NCBI GenBank assembly: GCA_023442635.1 | Contig: JAEZYR010000111.1 | Coordinates: 1 to 6,117, forward strand | DNA: 6,117 nt | Origin: Bacillota bacterium | GTDB lineage: Bacteria; Bacillota; Clostridia; Saccharofermentanales; Fastidiosipilaceae | Reading direction: 5' to 3' | In this document: positions 5,162 through 6,117 of the stretch, one piece after another | Position numbering within the stretch: position 1 is the stretch's first letter | How the letters are laid out: each line of letters begins with the position of its first letter | The notes under the pieces: generated by a model | Database searches by the model: none | Seen by the model: the letters and a program-made list of their open reading frames with translations, nothing else | Told to the model about the DNA's origin: nothing | Made by a program: the position numbers and the translations under genes

Positions 5162-5859
5162 AACTGATTATTCTAGGCGGTGATCGCGTCAGCTACAATC
5201 TCGTTCGCCTTTTGCGCGAGCAGGCTTTGGAACTCGTGGAACGCGAAATTGTGGTCATCGAGCAAGACACGCGTGTGGCCACAAGGCTGGCCGATGAACT
5301 GGGCGTCAGCGTGGTCATTGGCGACGGCTGTTCCCAAGCCGTCCTAGCTGAAGCGGGCTGTGAAGATGCTGACATGGTCGTCGCCCTGATGGGACGTGAC
5401 GAGAACAATCTGGTAGCCTGTCAATTAGCCAAATTTGTCTTTCAGGTGCCGACGACCCTCGCCAAGCTAAACAACCCCAAAAACCGTGCGGCTTTTGAAT
5501 TGTATGGTGTGGATCAACTTTATTCAGGCACCGAATTATTGGCCAATGCCATCGACCAAGAAGTCGAGTTTCGTGGCCTCCAGATCATCTATAACCTGCC
5601 CGACAACAGTAAAGTCATCATCGCCTTTACCCTCTCTGCCGCCTCTTATGCCGTGGGTCAGAACCTTGCTGAGCTTGAGCTACCTGGCGAGGCCAAACTC
5701 GTCTTGGTAACGCGAGCAGATGGAACCGTCGAAATGCCTAGCGGTCATCTGATTCTCAAAGCGGAAGACCGTGTCATGATGATCTGTGACACGAAAGAAT
5801 TGTCTGAGATCTGGCAGCGCTTGATCCAGCCCAACGCCCTGGACAATCCTCGGAGATAA
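5158..5859 (+). CDS. TrkA-like potassium uptake protein, RCK_N plus RCK_C
   Basis: The product has 233 residues. An RCK_N Rossmann domain (about 1-135) is followed by an RCK_C ligand-binding domain (about 140-225, including YAVGQNLAELELP and DRVMMICDTKEL). The start is GTG (5158), overlapping the previous gene's TGA by three bases (GTGA). A strong AAGGAGG (5144-5150) with a 7-base spacer lies inside the upstream gene, so the two are translationally coupled. The glycine-rich loop, normally G-x-G-x-x-G, reads G7-G-D9-R-V-S12: two of three glycines are replaced, though an acidic residue ends strand 2 (E35 in VVIEQD). Nucleotide binding may therefore be weakened or lost in this subunit. The rest of the fold is well kept, including GDGCSQAVLAEAGCEDADMVVAL (55-77) and the DENNLVACQLA helix. 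It likely pairs with the RCK_N-only protein to gate the channel encoded next. Confidence 0.92.
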   Translation: MKLIILGGDRVSYNLVRLLREQALELVEREIVVIEQDTRVATRLADELGVSVVIGDGCSQAVLAEAGCEDADMVVALMGRDENNLVACQLAKFVFQVPTTLAKLNNPKNRAAFELYGVDQLYSGTELLANAIDQEVEFRGLQIIYNLPDNSKVIIAFTLSAASYAVGQNLAELELPGEAKLVLVTRADGTVEMPSGHLILKAEDRVMMICDTKELSEIWQRLIQPNALDNPRR

Positions 5860-5861
5860 AT

Positions 5862-6117
5862 ATGCCTCGTCAGTCCTCTTCTCATCGTTTTCTCAAGTGG
5901 CTCAAAATCACCCCTAGCCGCATCATCGTTTTGAGTTTTGTCGCTCTCATTTTGCTAGGCAGTTTGCTGCTCAGCCTGCCTATATCGAGCCAAAGCGGCC
6001 TAGCCACTGATCTAAGAACGAGCCTATTTACAGCGACCTCGGCGATTTGTGTCACAGGTCTCGTCCTCGTCGACACCGCCACACATTGGAGTTTTTTTGG
6101 TCAGATTATTCTGATCA
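5862..6117 (+). CDS. TrkH/KtrB-type potassium translocation subunit (5' part, truncated by window end)
   Basis: The ATG lies 2 bases after the upstream stop, with CGGAGA (5851-5856) as ribosome binding site. The 85 visible residues are the N terminus of an integral membrane protein expected to be about 450 residues long. There is a basic cytoplasmic start (HRFLKWLKITPSR), a first membrane helix (about 21-40, IIVLSFVALILLGSLLLSLP), then SLFTATSAICVTGLVLVD (about 54-71). This last segment is the first pore loop with its selectivity-filter glycine, and it matches the family signature 'LFTATSA.CVTGL'. The protein is the K+-conducting pore, driven or gated in complex with the two RCK proteins before it. 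Whether it is K+/Na+-coupled (KtrB-like) or K+/H+-like (TrkH-like) cannot be decided from this part. Confidence 0.93.
   Translation, partial: MPRQSSSHRFLKWLKITPSRIIVLSFVALILLGSLLLSLPISSQSGLATDLRTSLFTATSAICVTGLVLVDTATHWSFFGQIILI

Overview
The window looks like ordinary chromosomal DNA from a bacterium, most likely a member of the Bacillota (Clostridia-like). Supporting signs are strong Shine-Dalgarno sequences (AGGAGG), sigma-70/SigA-type promoters, intrinsic terminators, a CCA-encoding tRNA gene, mid-range GC content, and a potassium-uptake locus in which two small RCK proteins precede a TrkH/KtrB-type channel. The taxonomic call is an inference from style. No single feature proves it.

Layout from left to right. 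The first 38 bases hold the start of a minus-strand gene that runs off the window. Its control region (about 39-140) has an operator-like inverted repeat, a 26-bp-spaced direct repeat, an anti-Shine-Dalgarno hairpin, and a candidate promoter whose -35 box overlaps that of a divergent promoter. The divergent promoter drives tRNA-Glu(CUC) at 191-265, which ends in a strong intrinsic terminator. Next is a broken cytidine/blasticidin-S-type deaminase gene (462-859), with all zinc-site motifs present but one frameshift and one in-frame TAG. Converging on it is a large minus-strand gene (874-3372) for a divergent GH78 alpha-L-rhamnosidase-like protein. That protein has recognisable family domains, but its catalytic motifs look eroded.

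A 214-bp divergent intergenic region with a near-symmetrical -10 element separates this gene from a SpoU/TrmH-family RNA 2'-O-ribose methyltransferase (3587-4519). A hairpin terminator follows it. The right end is a tight operon: an RCK_N-only TrkA-like protein, a full RCK_N+RCK_C TrkA-like protein whose start overlaps the previous stop, and, 2 bp later, the start of a TrkH/KtrB-type potassium translocation subunit cut by the window end. The two TrkA-like proteins probably form a two-component cytoplasmic gating ring on the channel. Only the first keeps the classic glycine-rich nucleotide-binding loop, and only the second has the C-terminal ligand-binding domain.

I see no CRISPR array, insertion sequence, phage gene or clearly new defence-type system. 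The points most worth a second look are the asymmetric RCK pair, the catalytically suspect GH78 protein, the deaminase pseudogene, and the layered control region at the left edge.
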